Source: Termitomyces sp. T153
Lineage: Eukaryota > Basidiomycota > Agaricomycetes > Agaricales > Lyophyllaceae
NCBI GenBank assembly: GCA_018296165.2
Contig: JACKQL020000009.1
Location: forward strand, 682,001-746,000
Length of the DNA: 64,000 nucleotides
Reading direction: 5' to 3'
Shown here one piece after another: positions 49,619 through 63,998 of this stretch. The position numbers were made by a program, and so were the translations under genes. Under the pieces are notes generated by a model. It was not told where the DNA came from. It made no database searches and worked only from the letters and a program-made list of their open reading frames with translations. The first letter of the stretch is position 1; each line of letters starts with the position of its first letter.

Positions 49619-51111
49619 ATGCACCCGGGGGTCCCCCAGCTTGTTGTAATGTCTTCTTCAGCTTATTCTCCCACAGCATCTAGGTTGCTGTCCCCGCCAT
49701 TCCAGCCGTCGTCTTCTGAAGATTCAGAGGGTTGCAGAGATCGCCGTCGGGTCGAGGCAATGTACCGTAGTTGTGAGTGCGGTCTGTCTCATGTACCCCA
49801 GAATACTGATTGGTCCTTTGCAGAGTTGTCCGTGGCTGTGGCAGGTCCCTCAGGGCTACTGTCTGGTGTGGACATGATGCAGCCACTAGCGGGCATGGCC
49901 CCTTCTATGTGCTCCCAGTCTGGCATTTGTCCGGGGGTGGTCCGGCTTGTCCCAGAGGGTTCGAGGGTGGTACAGGCAGAGGTGACGCCGGAGCAGTTTG
50001 CTGAGGCGGTGGGTCAGGCGAGGGGTCCCCCCACCCTCAAGTGGTGTCAGGCGGTGGCCCTGGTGAGTGGCTACTTAGCTTTATGTTTCCCAGACCAACA
50101 TGCCCCTGCAGTGTGCGTCTTGCACCCAACAAGGGGAGCAGTGTGAATTTGAGGAACCTGCATTGGGGGTACGGCAGGAGGCCCCTTCCACGCAGGAGAA
50201 AGGGAAATGGAGAGCATCCCCTTCACCCGAGGCAGGTCCCAGTAAGCGGGTGCGGGGCAAGCAGGTAATGGGGGGCCCTCCTGGTTCCACGGTATACTCC
50301 CCTACATCTGGAGCCCCCATTGAGCAGTCTGCAGATAGGTTGTGGTTGGTTGCGGAGGCCTATCTGTGGCATTGGGTAGAGAGCTTGGAACGGTTGTTGG
50401 TCGCATGCGAGGAGGAGATTCAGGGGGTATGGGAGGAGAGGGACGGGGCTTGACGGGAGTTGGACAGGGTTCGGAGAGAACAGGACTTGGTGCAGAAAGA
50501 CAAGGACGTCGCCATTGGGACTGCCGTGGAGCGATTGTCTCGTCTGCAGGAGTTGGAGGTGCAGACGGTGCATTTGCAGGCGTGGGCAGAGGTGGTGGAG
50601 GTGGCAACGCAGCAGGCAGGAGGCTCAGGGGTGTGGGAGACCCAGCAGGGTTCCAGTGCTGGGGAAGTCCAGGCAGCGGTGGAGAGGGCATGGCGGCGGG
50701 AGGAATGGCTTGCCAACGAGGCGGCCTCAGGCTGGCGAGGAGTGCTTTGTGAGTGGTTTCCCCGCTTCCCATCTCCTAAGCACTGATTCCGTTTCCATAG
50801 ACTGGGCCAGGGAGCATTGCATCCTTCTCGACGGAGCGTTGGCAGCGCTGGGGTCCATCTATGATGGGTTGGCGAGGATGCCCGGGGACCTTCCACCAGA
50901 GTTGGGTCAAGGGGTTACGCAGATGGGGCGTCTGTTGGCAGGGCATCAGCAGAGGGCAATGGCAGATCCCGGGGCATGGTGGGAGATGGCGACGGACGTG
51001 GGGGAACCACTTCCTAGGCAACCCGAGGTTCTGGCGGCGGTAGTGGCGCAGTTGAAAGTGTTCATGGTGGGAAGGGTAGCGGGGTTAGGGTTGGAGGAGG
51101 AGGGGGAGTGA
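49619..51111 (+). CDS. Antisense accessory gene inside Gypsy element 1, function unknown
   Basis: Plus-strand gene opposite to gag-pol, between integrase and the 3' LTR. Two ATGs in frame (49619, 49649); the second, MSSSAYSPTASRLLSPPFQP, is more likely. Introns: 50749-50800 (52 nt, GTGAGT...CATAG) clearly joins two frames. A very short GTGAGT...CAG of 31 nt (50063-50093) also restores the frame exactly. The product has a Ser-rich start; a Cys pair (CECG); a second part with CASCTQQGEQCEFEEP, a small Cys cluster like those of DNA-binding fingers; a basic patch (PSKRVRGKQ); a Glu/Arg/Gln-rich coiled coil; and a C-terminal helical block (LLDGALAALGSIYDGLARMP, GAWWEMATDVGEPLPRQPE). Similar uncharacterised ORFs, as I recall, occur in other mushroom Gypsy copies. 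One in-frame TGA (50451) sits at an expected Arg codon, so this copy is probably dead. Confidence 0.6.
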
Positions 51112-51370
51112 GGGGAACTCGGACCTCATTGTTGACTTGTTCTCTGCCCATTCTTGTTCGATATATATATGCACTGCTTGTCGCTATACATTCTCTGGTC
51201 CTTCTGCTGAGTGTGGGAAGTTTCAGATAGAGCAAGGAGAGGAGTAAGTGAAAACACGTAGGAGAGTACTGGTGGGAGTTGAATCCCTGGTGAACCCAGA
51301 GGCGGGGGTTATGCCCACTACTGCCATCTGTGTTGGGTCAGTCCCGGGGGTTCCGGGGCTTGGTGGGATT

Positions 51371-54300
51371 TCATTGGTGGAAGTCCCAGAGTTTGTTGGG
51401 GGCTTTGTTGAGGTCCTTTCGGGGTTCCCACGTGTCGTCCTCAGGTCCGTAGCCCTTCCAGCGGACCAAGTACTGGAGTTGGCCGCAGACTATCTGGGAG
51501 TCAAGGATCTCGTCAACCTCGTAGTGATACTCGTCCTCGACTTTGACGGGGGGCGGTCGGCTGGGGCGTTGGCCGCGGAAGGGGTCTGGAGCATGCCTTT
51601 CAAGGAGTCGAACGTGGAACACAGGGTGGAGGCCCTTCAGGCCCGGAGGCAGGTCGAGCTTGTAAGCATGGGTGGAGACCTTCCGGAGGACCTTGAATGG
51701 GCCGAGGTGTTTGTGGTCAAGTTTGATGGAAGGCCTCCGGGTCTTAAGATTTTGCCAGTTGAGCCAGACCAGGGTGCCGGGGGGCCAGTTGGGGGTCGGC
51801 TTGCAACAGGCATTGGCATGCTTGGAGTAGGCTTGGTTGGCGGTGTTGATCTCATCCTGGAGGAATTGGTGGAGGGATTGGAGGTCCTTGGCGACTTTGT
51901 GGGCAACATGGGAAGGGATGTCTTTGAAGGACAGTGTGAGTTGGGGATTGTAGCCCTTGTTGGCGTAAAAGGGGGAAACTCCAGTGGCAGAGTGAGGCAT
52001 GTTGTTGTAGGTGAATTCAGCAAGGGGAAGCTCCACACGCCAGTTGTTCTGTAAATAGTTAACGTAGAGGCGAAGATACTGTTCTAACATCTGGTTTACG
52101 CGTTCAGTTTGTCTGTCGGTTTCCAGGTGGTAGGCGGTTGAGAGGCTGGTTTTGATTTCGAGCGCCTTGCACAGCGATTGCTAAAAATGGGATACAAATA
52201 GGGGTCCGTGGTTGGAGACGATGTCATCGGGAAGTCCGTGTTTGGAGAATACGTGTTCAAGAAATAGTTTGGCAAAATACGGGGCAGTGTCAGTGGTGTG
52301 GCAGGGGATAAAGAGGGCTTGTTTAGTAAGGCGGCAGACGACGATGAGGATTGTGTTGAAACCTTCAGAGTCGGGGAGTTCAACGATATGATCCATTGAT
52401 ATTGAGGACCAGGGGCGGCAACCAACAGGGAGGGGTTTCAGTAATCTGTGGGGGCGGTGGCAGGGTACTTTGGCCCGTAGGCAGGGTTCGCAGGCCCTTA
52501 CATATCGTGTGACGTCCTTCTTCATTCCTGGCCAAAAATAAGTTCAGGAGATGAGTTGAAGGGTCTTACAAATTCCTGGGTGCCCCCAGAGTTTGTGGTT
52601 GTGGTGTTGTCGGAGTATGTCGAGGTGAATGGACTTGTGGTCTGGGGCGTAGATTCGTCCATTCCGGAGCAGGAGGCGGTGGTCCGGAGATAGCGAGAAG
52701 GGGTTGTCTATGCTTGACTTGTCGGGGTTGTTGCGGGGGTCGTGCTGGTTGAAGAAGGGGTCCAGGGGTGAATTCCTGATTTGCTGGAGGATTCCTGCTT
52801 CGTTTAAAATCAGCACGGCATGTAGATGTTTGGGTGGGATTACCACTCGGTGGTTGAATGCATTTCATTTGGTTTCAAGAACAATTTCTTTGGATACACG
52901 TCGGGTCTTTGAGTGAGGGCGTTGGGCTTTGCGCCGAGTCGTCCGGGGCGGTAGTGAATAGTAAAATCATACTCTGAGAGGGTTTTGGAACATCAAGATT
53001 GGCGGCAGCTGAGCTGTTTTGTGGTCGTAAAATATTGCAGGTTATTGTGATTGGAGTAGACTTGGATGCGGTGCAGGGACCCCTCAAGGTAGGCCCGCCA
53101 CTGACAAAAGGCTTCAATGATTGCAAGGAGTTCCTTGTTGTAAATATTGTAGTTGAGTTCCGCTGGGATCATTGATCGGGTGTAGAAGGGGACGGGGCAG
53201 AGATCCTTGCCCCCCGAGTTTGACTGGGAGAGTATCCTGGCAATAGCGTAGTCGGAGGCATCACATTTGAGCATGATCGGTAGGGAGGGGTCAAAATGGC
53301 AGAGGACCGGAGCGGAGGTGAAGGCCTTCTTCAGAAGGAGGAATACGCTCTGGCACTTGCTGTCCCAGTCCCAAGGAGTGTCCTTCCATGTGAGTCGGTT
53401 GAGGGGTTTGGTGATCCCAGAGTAGTTGTTGATGAAGCGGCGATAGAAGTTAGCAAACCCCAAGAATGACTGTACCTCCTTGACGTTCTGCAGGGAGGGC
53501 CAATTGAGTATTGCGTCGACCTTGGCGGGGTCCATGCGCACACTGTTGGGGGTGACAATGACTCCGAGATATTCGACTTCCGTTGTGTGGAAGGAGCACT
53601 TCTCGGGTTTAGCATGAAGGTGATATTCTCAGAGTTGTTCCAAGACACGGTGGATGTGCTCCAAATGCTCCGCCGGCAAATTCAAGTAGATCAGGATATT
53701 GTCCAAATATACGATGACAAAAACGTCGTTCATGTCGTGGAAGATGTTGTTGATGAAGTACTGGAAGGTGGCGGGGGAGTTAGTCATTCTGAAGGGCATT
53801 ACAAGATACTCAAAGAGGCCATAGCGGGTGCGAAAGGCGGTCTTCCATTCATGTCCCGGGGCAATCCGGACATTGTTGTAGCCAGAACGGAGGTCAATTT
53901 TTGTGTAAATCTTGGCGCTGCAAAGACGATCAACAAGGTCTCCAATTAAGGGGAGGGGGTACCGGTTCTTTTTGGTGACTTTGTTGAGTCCCCGATAGTC
54001 CACACAGAGTTGGAGGGATCCGTCTTTTTTCTTGGCAAACAGAACCAGGGCACCAGCCGCAGAGATCAATGGGCGTATGAAACCTTTGCTGAGCATGTCA
54101 TCGAGGTATTCCTTCAGGGCCCGGAGCTTGATTTCGGACATGTTGTAGATTTTGCCAAATGGGGGTGAGGTACCTTCTTCGAGGTCGATCTTGTGGTCGT
54201 AGGAGCAGTGTGGAGGGAGTTCCTTGGCACTTCCTTCGGAGAACACATCAGCAAACTCATGATACTCTGGGGGAACTACTTCGGATAGGATCTGTTCCTC

Positions 54301-55560
54301 CGTCTTGCTTTCTGGCATGGTAGTCCCTGCGTGGAGGTATTCCTCGGGTAGGGCTGGCGTGACTTGCAACTGGAAGGCGGGGGTGCCTTCTCATAGGAGG
54401 CGCACGAAGGGGACAGCGCCGATGATTTTGATGTTGAGGTCTCCGGGGTTGACAGGGTTGGGTACTGTAGGTGTAACAGTTGGGTCCGGGGTGATGTCAG
54501 GGTCGGTTGGGGGCTTTGGGCATTGCTGGTCAGGGTAGCGCAGGCCCTTATATTGATTTTGGGGTATGTCAGGGGGCAGCCGTTGTAATTTGTCTGAGGG
54601 TGATTGAGACGGAGTTGTGCTTCTTTCTCTGTCAGGGTTGGCGTCGGGGGTTGGGGAATCCTGAGTCATTTTGGAGGTGATGGTGTCAGGGCAGGGAACA
54701 TCGAGATCAGAGATAGACTGGAGGCAGAGGTGGATGGCGGCTGCTAAGCTTGCTTTGGGGCCGGGGAATTGCATGGTGAGGTTCTTCCAGTTGATGTTGG
54801 GATTAACGTCTTGCAGCCACAGGAGTCCGAGCATGATTGGGGTTGACGGGGGTAGTTGGGTAAGGAGGAGTCGGGCCTGGAATTGCAGGTTGTTATCAAG
54901 GGTGAGGGTGTTGTCATGGTACTGCGTGATTCTTGTCGTGGCAGGGCTCCCGTCGAAGAGTTGGAGCTCGAGGGGTTTGTCAAGGTCATTGTGTTGGAGA
55001 TTGAGCTGGTTGCTGATGAAGACACTGGAGGCGCCGCTGTCTCACAGGGCGGGGAGTACCTTGAGCGAGCCGCCAAGTCAGACATAGATGACGAACGACC
55101 GTGCAGACCTAGAGCAAAGTTGCAGAGGGGTCCGGGGTTGTTCGATCATGGTCTTGGAGTTCTTGGAGGGGGGTGAGACATTGAAGGGTACCAGCCCAGA
55201 GTCGGTGGGGTTGTCCCGGTTGAGGCGGAGGGTGAGACTGGGCCAATCAACACAGGGATTGATGGAGCAGAGCCATGAGAACCCTAGGATGATGGGGGCA
55301 GAGGGGTGTAGTTTTGTGACGAGTAGTCGGAGTTCTTGCTGTTGTCTGTTGGCGAAGGTCATAGTTGTTTCTAGACAATGAGTGATGTCTCCCGCTGGGG
55401 TAGAGTCTCTGTCAAAGAGTTTGAGGAGAATTGGGGCGGGGAGGCAACGGAGAGGTTGTGGGGCAAGCGCCACCAGGGATTTGTCAATGAAGTTATCAGT
55501 GGCGCTGCTGTCGACTAGTGTGGGGATGGGTTTGTTGGTGAAGGGGAGAGTGGTGCGGAG
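51371..55560 (-). pseudogene. pol of Gypsy element 1: two retropepsin-like domains, RT, RNase H, integrase, chromodomain
   Basis: Reading downward: a retropepsin-like domain with LVDSSATDNFIDKS (about 55515) and IILGFSWL; a second with DSGASSVFISNQL (about 55040) and IMLGLLWLQDVNPNINW; then RT (PPEYHEFADVFSEG, VLFAKKKDGSLQLCVDYRGL, FEYLVMPFRMTNSPATFQ) whose catalytic box reads VYLDNILIY instead of YLDD; RNase H with LKCDASDYAI; integrase with HHCC-type finger (CEPCLRAKVPC), SMDHIVELP, then IVSNHGPLF where the second catalytic Asp is Asn; and a chromodomain ([17 protein letters not shown]), marking a chromovirus that targets methylated H3 chromatin. In-frame TGAs lie at about 55078, 55042, 54391, 53629 and 52544, and a TAG at 52181. 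Confidence 0.88.
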
Positions 55561-55699
55561 GAGGAGGTTTGTGGACGAGTGGGAGGGGAGGTGTGCTGGG
55601 GGGTTATCTGGGGCAAGTACTGTTGCGTGGAGGAGTGGGGCTGGGGTGGAGAAGACGTCGGGGTATGGTCCGTGGTCTAGTGCATCTTCCAGACCTAAA

Positions 55700-57886
<2,187 letters not shown>

Positions 57887-58360
57887 TCGAAGTCGACTAG
57901 CTGCTCTCTCTCTCTCTCTCTCTAAGCCTACCAGCTTGAGATTACACTTTGCCTTTCTTTCCCTTATTCTGTTTTTGACTCCGGCTTAGCGACAAGCCCC
58001 CTCAACTTCGACTTTGACTTAGTTTGGTACCAACTGCGGGTGCCTATTCACGTTAATTCGACTTAGCAACGCTAGCGACTTTGGCTAGTAACTAGATCAT
58101 GTTTGTCCCCTAGTTCCCCTCCTTCCTTTACTGTCTGCTCTTTCCCTACTCTTCTCACCACCATTACGACAACCTCAGCTGGCAATAGTGCCTTCTTTCT
58201 ACCTCACCCCACATCACAACTTTTGCTCTAGTTCTCTGGGATGGTTACTGACTTGCCCTCAACTATTAAATTCCTACTGCCAGCTACCCTATCTAGTGAC
58301 TAGTGTCCGGTCCTCTCTTTAGGTTTCCTGCATGGCACTAGGTGGCATAGGAGCACATCA
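57887..58360 (+). repeat. Truncated 5' LTR of Gypsy element 2
   Basis: Matches the inner part of the 1096-bp solo LTR at 44785-45880 in inverted orientation, from TCGAAGTCGACTAGCTG to GGAGCACATCA. The first roughly 620 bp of the LTR are missing. Upstream of 57887 the sequence is gag of element 1. Confidence 0.85.
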
Positions 58361-58363
58361 TTT

Positions 58364-58381
58364 TGGAGCCCACCGTGAGGG
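58364..58381 (+). other. Primer-binding site of Gypsy element 2
   Basis: TGGAGCCCACCGTGAGGG starts 3 bp after the LTR end CA. It begins with TGG and so can pair with a tRNA 3' CCA end. I cannot name the tRNA without a search. Confidence 0.55.
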
Positions 58382-58715
58382 TACTTTGAAGTTAACCATT
58401 CCGCCAGAAACAAGAGCTCAAGCAAAACATTGCTTGGAAAACCTTATTGAACCACCCCTGTCTACCCTTTCAACCCCTCAGCACTCTTTGACAGCAGTTT
58501 GTCCTCGACCTCTTGCTGACGAACTCGAAACAGCTAGAAACCTTTGTGACGTTAGCGAAATCCTTGCTGATTTTCCAGGTGCCTTTATTGAAAGTTTCCT
58601 TGATGCACCACTTTCACCTTTGACACCTACCGACTCTCTATTCTTCCTAGAAGCTCAATCTATCCCTTCATCATCAATTAATCCCTTTTGTTTGCTAAAT
58701 CCGACAATCGCTAAA

Positions 58716-59798
58716 ATGAACAATGACCCCGTCGCTCGGTGTGCTAGAATGCTGCCATGCAACGACACAACTGCACCTAAGTGGGATGAGAGTCGCCCTA
58801 GGGAACTTCCCCAATACTTCAAGGAACTGGAATATCTCTTCGCTGACTGTGGCATTGCTGACAACACGTAGAAGAAGGAATATGCGGCTCAATACGTCTC
58901 TTATGACATGGCAGAAACCTGGCTTGGCCTACCTGAATTTGGCGACAACACTATTATCGGCAACAACGCTCCTCGACCATATACGTACCAGGAATGGAAA
59001 GCGGCAGTGCTTAGGTTGTACCCTGGCGCTGATGCTAGCGCTTGTTATAATCTTGGTGACCTGGAACAACTTGTCAACCAGACTTTCAACAGCGGCTTAG
59101 CGACTTTGGGAAGATTCTCCGACTACTACAGAGATTTCCAACGTATTGCCAGATGGTTACTCGCTAATGGCAAACTCTATCGAAACGAGGAACATCGCTT
59201 GTTCCAACAAGGTATCCCTATGTTGCTATGGTCTAAAATCGTTTGCCGTCTCAAAATCACTCTTCCCGACCACCATCCTGAGGACCCTTATGAAGTTGAC
59301 CAAGTTTTTGAAGGCGCAAAGTGGGTTCTAAAGGGAACAGACACCTCTACAACCAAGACCAGCAATGGCACCAGCGGTATTCATACGTCACCGCCACCCG
59401 CCCCTTCGCATGCGCCTAAGCAAGAAACTTTGGAATTAGCAACCACTACAGCAATTGTCAGCGCCCTGGAATGTTTGGAAGCTCTGTTGACCAACAGTAA
59501 TGCCCCACCTCGCCAACAATTTGCTAACAGCACTTGCCACTTTTGTGGTAAAACTGGTCATTCTATGGTCCGGGGCACTTGTATAAAGCTGGAGCAAATG
59601 ATCTTACAGGGTAAGGTTCATTGTAATGCTGAAGGCAAGATTGTTTTACCATCTGGTGCTATGATTCCCAATTATTTTGGCAAGCGACTATATATGGAAC
59701 ACATCGAGGAATGGCACCGGCTTAACCCAGGACAAATCGTCACAGGCAGACTCTCTTCTAACGCTAACCCAGATCCAGAGCAGGCGGCTATGCAGCAG
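58716..59798 (+). pseudogene. gag of Gypsy element 2
   Basis: Start MNNDPVARCARMLPCND at 58716, then ELPQYFKELEYLFADCGIAD, a TAG at 58869, ETWLGLPEFGDN, YTYQEWKAAVLRLYPGAD, SDYYRDFQRIARWLLANGKL and a zinc-knuckle variant CHFCGKTGHSMVRGTC followed by VLPSGAMIPN. A TAG at 59799 separates it from the protease part. The upstream ATG at 58332 lies inside the LTR and is less likely. Gag forms the particle and binds element RNA. Confidence 0.8.
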
Positions 59799-59816
59799 TA
59801 GCTAATCCATGAGGTA

Positions 59817-62800
59817 ATGCAACAGGACATTGTTATGAGCCGAGCGCTAAGCAAGGAAGAACGGATAGAGGCTTTGGAGCGCAAACTCTTTGCACTCAGG
59901 CAAAATGGTGGAAAATTTGACAGCGTACAAGTTCCCCATGCAGCTTATCAACCAGTGAATGTTACCCCAAAGGCAACACCAATGGCAACCCCATCAGCTA
60001 GCAACACTTCTGCAACTTCATCCCCTCCTGATTCGATGCCAGCTCCTGCCACTAAGCCTGCCAACATAGGCAAAGCCCCTGAACATACCGTCACTAAAGA
60101 ACAACCGCCCGTCGCTAAGGAACCTGTCGCTCAGCCCCCCATCCATCCATTTTCTGGCATCCCTAGTCACTATGCCCCCCCCGCTAACAGGAATTTCACT
60201 GCTCCTGACAGAACTAACAACGGCGCATATCAAACTATGCCACCCATTTACGACATCGAGCAATCCAAGGCAGTTTTCGAACGGGTTTTAAGCACCAAGG
60301 TTACAGTATTGGTTGGCAAACTTTGCTCAGTATCACAGGACATTAGGAATCAGTTTAGGACAGCAGTTACGCCCAAACAATTGGTAGGCACTAGCGCTAA
60401 TACGGTACAGGACCCCAGCGACATTTTTGAAGATATTTTGCCAACATTCGCTATTGAAGAGCCCCAGTTTTTGCTTGGATCCAACACCGGTACCACTAAT
60501 GGACTTACCTCTGACAAGGCACCATTCGCTTCTGTTGACCCTGTTGAAGCTTACATCGATTCACTACCCCACGGAGAAGAGCCTGTGGTGCTCACTGTCG
60601 CCAAGGATTCTCAGTCACTTCGTACCGTCATGATGCTGATCAACAACAAAGAGGAAGTGGAATGCATTCACAACAGTGGTTCTCAGATAATTTTGATGTC
60701 TGCAGAAATTGCCAGCGACATTGGGCTATCTTACAACCCTAACATTGTGTTAAATATGCAGAGCGCTAACGGTACCATGGATCAATTGCTAGGACTTGCG
60801 CACAACATACCCTGCACTATTGGTGACATAACAATTTACCTCCAGATCCACGTTTTATGGTCCCCCACCTATGACATTCTACTCGGACGCTCCTTTGATG
60901 TATTAACTTGAAGTACGGTCAACACACTTAGCAACGTTGAAACCACCATAACAATCATGGACCCCAATACTGGTCAACAGCGCACTATCCCTACCTTTCC
61001 ACATGGCAAATCCAAGAGAAACAACCACCAAAATGTTCGCTTCAAAACAGAGACACCCCATTGCTTTCATCACCAAAGGCATTGAAGAAGATAGCAACAT
61101 AGTGATCGTTATCAGCTATGACCATACAACTGGTCTAGTGACTTGTATAGCTTCTTGTGACTTGGACAACGACGTTTTACTTACCAATTCTGACCCACAG
61201 ACTGATGCCGCACTAGCATACCTTTACACTATGGCTAGCAACATTTCCAATTTGTCCCTTCCACCCCGTGCTTATCTTGTTTCTACTGATACCTCTAACC
61301 CCTTGATTCTTGGACAGACTTTACCACTTGATACATATGTTACAGACACTACCCCCACCTACGTTAACATTCCATTTCCCGCTCAATATGTCACTAACAA
61401 ACCCCCTAAGCAAAAAGGAGTCCAAGTCAAGAAGAAGTACAAGCCCGTCGCTATGAAGACCAAACTAGTCACCAGCCACATTAGCGAGGACTTTTGAATT
61501 GAGCGCCAGATTATTGGCAATCCACTAGCAACACTCCCTCTGCTTAACCCAAATCTGCCACCTTTTGTCCCAACAAAGTGATTCACTGGCGAGTGACGAG
61601 TGAAACTGGTTAAGGACCACGACACAGGGTTCCTCACTAGCAATGAAATCAATGTATTAGTCGACATGGTCGCCAAACAGGAAAAAGCTTTTGCTTGGGA
61701 AGATTCTGAATGGGGAAGCTTACGCCCTGACTTCTTCCTGCCAGTACACATACCGACAATTCCACACATACCGTGGGTCCAGCACAATCGCCCCATACCC
61801 CCAGGGCTAGAAAAGGAAATATGCAAGATTATTCGTGGCAAAATTAGTGCTGGCATCTATGAACCTTCAAACTCCGCTTACCGCTCACGATGGTTTTGCA
61901 TTCTCAAGAAAAATGGTAAGCTCAGGATTGTGCACAGTCTTGAGCCGCTAAACTGTGTCACCATCCGCCATTCTGGAGTACCACCTTTTCCAGATCATGT
62001 TGCAGAATCTTTTGCTGGATGCATCTGTGGTGCCACTCTCAACCTCTATGTTGGCTATGATGAGCGACTTATCGACCCAGCATCATGTGACTTAACAACG
62101 TTCCAGACTCCGTTTGGTGCCCTTTGCCTAGTGACCTTGCCGATGGGATGGACCAACTCTGTGCCTATATTTCATGATGACATTACCTTTATTTTGCAGC
62201 CAGAGATTCCCCATAACGTGCTCAGCTTTATCAACGACGTTGGCGCTAAAGGACCCAAGGACTGGAAGATTGTTAATGGTAAACCCACTAAACATCCCGC
62301 TAACTTGAACATTCACCTAGCATTATGGGAGTTCTTTGAACTTCTCAACAGGATTCTCCAGCGAATGAAATACTGCGGTGGAACCTTCTCAGGTCACAAG
62401 CTTGTGCTCTGCGCCCCTACATTCAAGATTCTAGGCCACGTCTGCACGCCTAGCAGTCAAATTCCTGACAAAAGTTGACTAGCGCTAATCGAGCAATGGG
62501 GCCCTTGCAAGTCACTATTGGAAGTTCGGGCCTTCCTAGGTACCATTGGAGTACTAAGGATGTTTGTCAAGAACTTTGCCCATTGAGCCAACAACCTAAC
62601 AAAACTTACTCACATTGGCATCCCTTTTGAGTTTGGCCCTGATCAAATAAATGCTCAACAGGACCTTGTGAAAGCTTTATGAGATGCTAAGCCCCTGGTT
62701 CCTATTGATTATGAATTGCCTGACCCTGTTATCTTAGCGGTGGATACATCATACATAGTGGTTGGATATTACCTCTGTCAATGCACTAGTGATAATCGCA

Positions 62801-63998
62801 AGGAACGCCGCTACAACTGCTTTGGGTCGATCATGCTAAACAACAGAGAAGCCCGATTCAGCCAGCCCAAGTTGGAAGTCTATGGTCTTTATCAAGTGCT
62901 ACAAGCTTTACGGATGTACCTTATTGGCGTCAGGAACCTTATCGTCGAGGTCAATGCTTGCTACATTAAGGGTATGCTTCAGAACCCCGACATTCAGCCT
63001 TCTGCTAGCATGAACCGCTGGATCATGGCAATTTTGATGTTTCACTTTAAGCTGGTTCACGTTAAGGGAACTTTCCATGGTCCTGATGGTCTCTCGCGAT
63101 GCCCACCACAGCCTCGCGACCCTCCAGTCGACAATAGTGACAACTCTGTCTACAAGGATTGGATTGATTGCTTACATGGGTTCGTCCATCAAGTCCAGTT
63201 ACCGCTGCCGCTACTTTGCCAAGTTTCCACGGCCTCCCATTGTCTACTTCCCTTGGTTGAGTACAATTATTTGCATCCTTTAGCAAGTTTTGCTAGCGGC
63301 ACTGACACTCTCCCCTGAGTAGCGACCAGCGACGATATACTACCTCTCTGAGATGACGGCACCTCTACTTATAGCGACGTACCCCACAGTGCCAAAGCTA
63401 TCACCAGTGATGCTCGCATACTTTTAGTAGAGAAATGGCTTCACAATCTCGTCAGACCTGAAGGTCTTAGCAACAAAGATTACGCTGCTTTTGTTTGCTA
63501 CACCTCGATGTTCTTCGTCACGGGAGGCAAACTTTGGCAAAGAAAGCGAGATGGCGCTCACAAGCTGTTTGTTCCCACCGCGAGTCATTTATGAGTCCTG
63601 AAGGCTATGCATGACGACTTGGGACATAGAGGTCTTTTTGCTACTTGCTCAGCCCTTGTAGAACGATTTTGGTGGCCTCAAGTTAGTGATGATATTGTGT
63701 AGTACCTTTGGACCTGCCATCCCTGCCAGATACATCAGACGACCAAGGTTCTCATTCCGCCAACTGTCGCTATGCCAGCACCCTTGTTCAGCAAGATATA
63801 CATTGACACCATGTTCATGCCACCCTCCAATAAGTTCAAATACATTATTCAAGGACGTTGTTTGCTGACTCATTACCCTGAGTTTCATATGCTTGCCAGA
63901 GAGAACACCGAAGCCATTGCTAAGTGGCTGTATGAGGATGTCATTTGTCAATGGGGGGCGCTTAGCAAAATAGTTACTGACAATGGACCCCCAATCCT
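59817..63998 (+). pseudogene. pol of Gypsy element 2: protease, RT, RNase H, integrase (3' end outside)
   Basis: The protease motif reads ECIHNSGSQIILMS, with Asn in place of the catalytic Asp, and LLGRSFDVL follows. RT begins near 61600: WFCILKKNGKLRIVHSLEPL, then LVTLPMGWTNSVPIFHDD. The catalytic box reads SFINDVG, where the family has a double Asp. MKYCGGTFSG and VRAFLGTIGVLRMFVKNFAH follow. RNase H: ILAVDTSYIVVGYYLCQC and LVHVKGTFHGPDGLSRC. Integrase: a zinc-finger-like part (TCHPCQIHQT), IYIDTMFM and KIVTDNGPPI at the window edge. TGAs at 60909, 61495, 61579, 61594, 62476, 62584, 62680 and 63592 and a TAG near 63701 interrupt it. Confidence 0.85.

Noticed and set aside
51248..52054. 268-codon plus-strand ORF
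   Set aside because: Exactly antisense to the integrase/chromodomain part of element 1; Val/Gly-rich composition typical of a shadow frame, no splice signals.
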